From: Rathayibacter sp. VKM Ac-2759
GTDB taxonomy: Bacteria > Actinomycetota > Actinomycetes > Actinomycetales > Microbacteriaceae
Direction of reading: 5' to 3'
Assembly (NCBI RefSeq): GCF_009834225.1
Contig: NZ_CP047176.1
Span: 3,596,001-3,660,000, forward strand
DNA length: 64,000 nucleotides
In this document: positions 61,751 through 64,000 of the stretch, one piece after another
Position numbering within the stretch: the first letter of the stretch is position 1
Layout of the letters: each line of letters starts with the position of its first letter
The notes under the pieces: model-generated
Database searches by the model: none
What the model was told of the DNA's origin: nothing
What the model saw: only the letters and a program-made list of their open reading frames with translations
Translations under genes and position numbers: made by a program

Positions 61751-62734
61751 ATGCCGCAGTTCGACCTCCCGCTCGAGCTCCTCGAGCAGTACGCGCCCGA
61801 GCTGCCGGCGCCCGAGGGCTTCGCGGAGTTCTGGCGAGGCACGATCGCCGAGGCCCGCGCCGCCGCCACCGAGCCGCGCTTCGAGCCGGTCGACGCGGGC
61901 TACGCGCTGCTCGACACGTACGACGTGACCTACTCCGGCTTCGGCGGCCACCCGATCCGCGGCTGGCTGATCCTGCCGCGCGGCATCGAGGGCCCCCTGC
62001 CCGCGCTGGTGACCTTCATCGGCTACGGAGGCGGCCGGGGCCTCCTCGACGAGTGGACCGGGATGAGCGCCGCCGGCTACGCGCACCTCGTGATGGACAC
62101 CCGCGGCCAGGGGTCCGGCCACCGCAGCGGAGCGACGCCCGACCCGGTCGGCAGCGGCCCGCACGCGAGCGGATTCATGACCCAGGGCATCGAGTCGCCC
62201 GACGACTACTACTACCGCCGCGTCTTCACCGACGCGGTCCGCGCGCTCGACGTGCTGCGCGCGCACCCGGCGGTCGACCCCTCGCGGGTCGCGATCTCGG
62301 GCGGCAGCCAGGGCGGCGGCATCTGCCTCGCCGTCGCGGGCATCCTCGGGCTGCTCGGCGAGTCGTCGTCGGCGCGGGCGGCGATCATCGACGTGCCGTT
62401 CCTCAGCCACATGAGCCACGCGGTGCGGATCATCGACACGTTCCCCTACGGCGAGGTCGGGCGCTACCTGCGCACGCACCGCGGCTCGGAGTCGTTCGTG
62501 TTCGACACCCTCTCCTACTTCGACGGCACGTCGTTCGCCCCGCACGCCGAGGTCCCCTCGATGTTCTCGGTCGGCCTGCTCGACGACATCTGCCCGCCGT
62601 CGACGGTCTACGCCTCCTACAACCGCTACTCCGGCCCGCGCGAGATGCGCGTCTACCCCTTCAACGGGCACGAGAACGGCGAGGCGTACCAGACCGCCGA
62701 GCACGTCCGCTTCCTGGCACGCGAGCTGGCGTAG
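61751..62734 (+). CDS. CE7 acetyl xylan esterase / cephalosporin-C deacetylase family
   Basis: A 327-residue alpha/beta hydrolase. Nucleophile Ser186 in SGGSQGGG, Asp278 in GLLDDICPP and His307 in NGHENG form the triad. RGQGSG (118-123) is a CE7 signature. AAGGAG lies before the ATG. It removes acetyl groups from xylo-oligosaccharides or other acetylated sugars, possibly acetylated pectin fragments here. No signal peptide, so it acts inside the cell. Confidence 0.93.
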   Translation: MPQFDLPLELLEQYAPELPAPEGFAEFWRGTIAEARAAATEPRFEPVDAGYALLDTYDVTYSGFGGHPIRGWLILPRGIEGPLPALVTFIGYGGGRGLLDEWTGMSAAGYAHLVMDTRGQGSGHRSGATPDPVGSGPHASGFMTQGIESPDDYYYRRVFTDAVRALDVLRAHPAVDPSRVAISGGSQGGGICLAVAGILGLLGESSSARAAIIDVPFLSHMSHAVRIIDTFPYGEVGRYLRTHRGSESFVFDTLSYFDGTSFAPHAEVPSMFSVGLLDDICPPSTVYASYNRYSGPREMRVYPFNGHENGEAYQTAEHVRFLARELA

Positions 62735-62825
62735 CCCCGGGAGGGACAGCGCGACGGCCGTCGGTTTGTGACGCCGCGAGTCGGCGCCGCCGCCCGCACT
62801 CAGGCGCGGTCGGCACCATCGACGC

Positions 62826-64000
62826 ATGACCCGTCAGATCCGCTTCAACGCGTTCGACATGAACTGCGTCGCCCACCAGTCCTCCGGCATGTGGCGCCAC
62901 CCCGAGGACCAGTCCTGGCGCTACAAGGACCTCTCGTACTGGACCGACCTCGCGAAGCTGCTCGAGCGCGGCACCTTCGACGGCATCTTCATCGCCGATG
63001 TGCTGGGCACCTACGACGTGTACGGAGGCTCCAACGAGGCCGCGATCCGCCACGGCGCGCAGGTCCCCGTCAACGACCCGATCCTGCTCGTCTCGGCCAT
63101 GGCGGCCGCGACCGAGAACCTCGGCTTCGGCATCACCGCCGGCACCGCCTACGAGCACCCGTACCCGTTCGCCCGCCGGATGTCGACGCTCGACCACCTC
63201 ACCAAGGGCCGCGTCGGCTGGAACGTCGTGACCGGCTACCTCCCGAGCGCCGCCCGCAACATGGGCCACGAGGACCAGCTCGAGCACGACGACCGCTACG
63301 ACGTCGCCGACGAGTACCTCGAGGTGCTCTACAAGCTGTGGGAGGGGTCGTGGGAGGACGACGCGGTCATCCGCGACCGCGATTCCGGGGTCTTCACCGA
63401 CCCGGCCAAGGTGCACGAGATCGGGCACAGCGGCAAGAACTTCACCGTCCCCGGCATCCACCTCTCGGAGCCGTCGGTGCAGCGCACCCCGGTGATCTAC
63501 CAGGCGGGCGCGTCGCCCCGCGGGATCCGCTTCGCGGCGGGCAACGCCGAGGCGATCTTCGTGGCCTCGTCGACGAAGGCGGGCCTCAAGGCCACCGTCT
63601 CGCGGATCCGCGACGCCCTGGAGGCGGCCGGCCGCGACCGCCACTCCGCGAAGATCTACACGCTGCTCACGATCATCACCGATGAGACCAGCGAGAAGGC
63701 GCACGCGAAGCACCGCGACTACCTCTCGTACGCGAGCGAGGAGGGCGCGCTGGTCTTCATGTCGGGCTGGATGGGCATCGACCTGTCGCAGTACGACCTC
63801 GACGAGCCGATCGGCAACGTGAAGAGCAACGCGATCCAGTCGACGGTCGCGAACTTCCAGGAGGCGAACGAGGACGGCTCGGAGTGGAAGGTGCGCGACA
63901 TCGCGCGCCTCGGCGCCATCGGCGGGCTCGGCCCGTTCATCGTCGGCTCCCCGTCGGAGGTGGCCGACCACCTGCAGGAGTGGGTCGAGGACACCGACGT
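62826..64000 (+). CDS. LLM-class flavin-dependent monooxygenase (NtaA/SnaA/DszA type), 3' end outside window
   Basis: At least 391 residues are visible; the frame runs off the end. It resembles the 6799 gene but is not identical. FNAFDMNCVAHQSSGMWRHP, FARRMSTLDHLTKGRVGWNV, GYLPSAARNMG and QRTPVIYQAGASPRGIRFAA are standard in NtaA/DszA-type enzymes, which work with a separate flavin reductase. No reductase is next to it here. The substrate is unknown. Start ATG lacks a strong ribosome site. Confidence 0.9.
   Translation, partial: MTRQIRFNAFDMNCVAHQSSGMWRHPEDQSWRYKDLSYWTDLAKLLERGTFDGIFIADVLGTYDVYGGSNEAAIRHGAQVPVNDPILLVSAMAAATENLGFGITAGTAYEHPYPFARRMSTLDHLTKGRVGWNVVTGYLPSAARNMGHEDQLEHDDRYDVADEYLEVLYKLWEGSWEDDAVIRDRDSGVFTDPAKVHEIGHSGKNFTVPGIHLSEPSVQRTPVIYQAGASPRGIRFAAGNAEAIFVASSTKAGLKATVSRIRDALEAAGRDRHSAKIYTLLTIITDETSEKAHAKHRDYLSYASEEGALVFMSGWMGIDLSQYDLDEPIGNVKSNAIQSTVANFQEANEDGSEWKVRDIARLGAIGGLGPFIVGSPSEVADHLQEWVEDTD

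Overview
The window is high-GC DNA with strong G/C bias at third codon positions, TAnnnT-type -10 boxes and a gene set (LacI regulators, CUT1/CUT2 sugar ABC transporters, many secreted multi-domain glycosidases) typical of a plant- or soil-associated actinobacterium. The protein styles suggest the family Microbacteriaceae (Rathayibacter/Curtobacterium-like). This placement is inference; there is no rRNA or other marker gene in the window. No tRNA, rRNA, CRISPR array, phage or insertion sequence was seen.

Layout. 1-8.2 kb: end of a LacI regulator, a GH35 beta-galactosidase, an adenosine deaminase-like enzyme, a DUF2254 membrane protein, a TetR regulator, and a flavin reductase divergent from a flavin-dependent monooxygenase. 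8.2-9.0 kb: paired inverted repeats around a GIY-YIG endonuclease gene. 9.0-10.6 kb: membrane molybdopterin oxidoreductase. 11-15.1 kb: secreted GH127-type beta-L-arabinofuranosidase. 15.2-17.8 kb: UvrA-like ATPase. 18.6-26.8 kb: three secreted GH43-type arabinan enzymes around a divergent promoter. 27-32.4 kb: LacI regulator, an unpaired CUT2 ATPase and a sortase-anchored PL11 rhamnogalacturonan lyase. 32.5-41 kb: GntR regulator plus ornithine cyclodeaminase-like enzyme, divergent from a complete Dpp/Opp-type ABC transporter with a cytosine deaminase-like amidohydrolase. 41.1-47.7 kb: GH42 beta-galactosidase, CUT1 sugar ABC transporter and LacI regulator. 48-52.8 kb: complete YtfQRT-YjfF-like furanose ABC transporter. 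53-59.1 kb: a giant double-GH43 protein followed by WxL-like and DUF916 surface proteins. 59.2-64 kb: Tat-type lipoprotein of unknown function, F420-reductase-like oxidoreductase, CE7 acetyl esterase and a second flavin monooxygenase cut by the window end.

How it fits together. Much of the window reads as one dispersed system for rhamnogalacturonan-I pectin. PL11 would cut the backbone, five GH43 domains and GH127 would strip arabinan, GH42/GH35 would remove galactan side chains, CE7 would deacetylate, and the CUT1 and furanose ABC transporters would import the products. A 14-bp operator of the form TGTTCACGGTAACA (or its complement) recurs in front of the GH127 gene, the GH43 operons, the furanose transporter and the giant GH43 gene. 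A symmetric double version precedes the CUT1 operon. This suggests one LacI-type repressor, probably the 46.7-47.7 kb one, controls them. Five secreted enzymes share an unassigned ~90-residue C-terminal module with two cysteines, most of them ending in ARSCG or a close variant.
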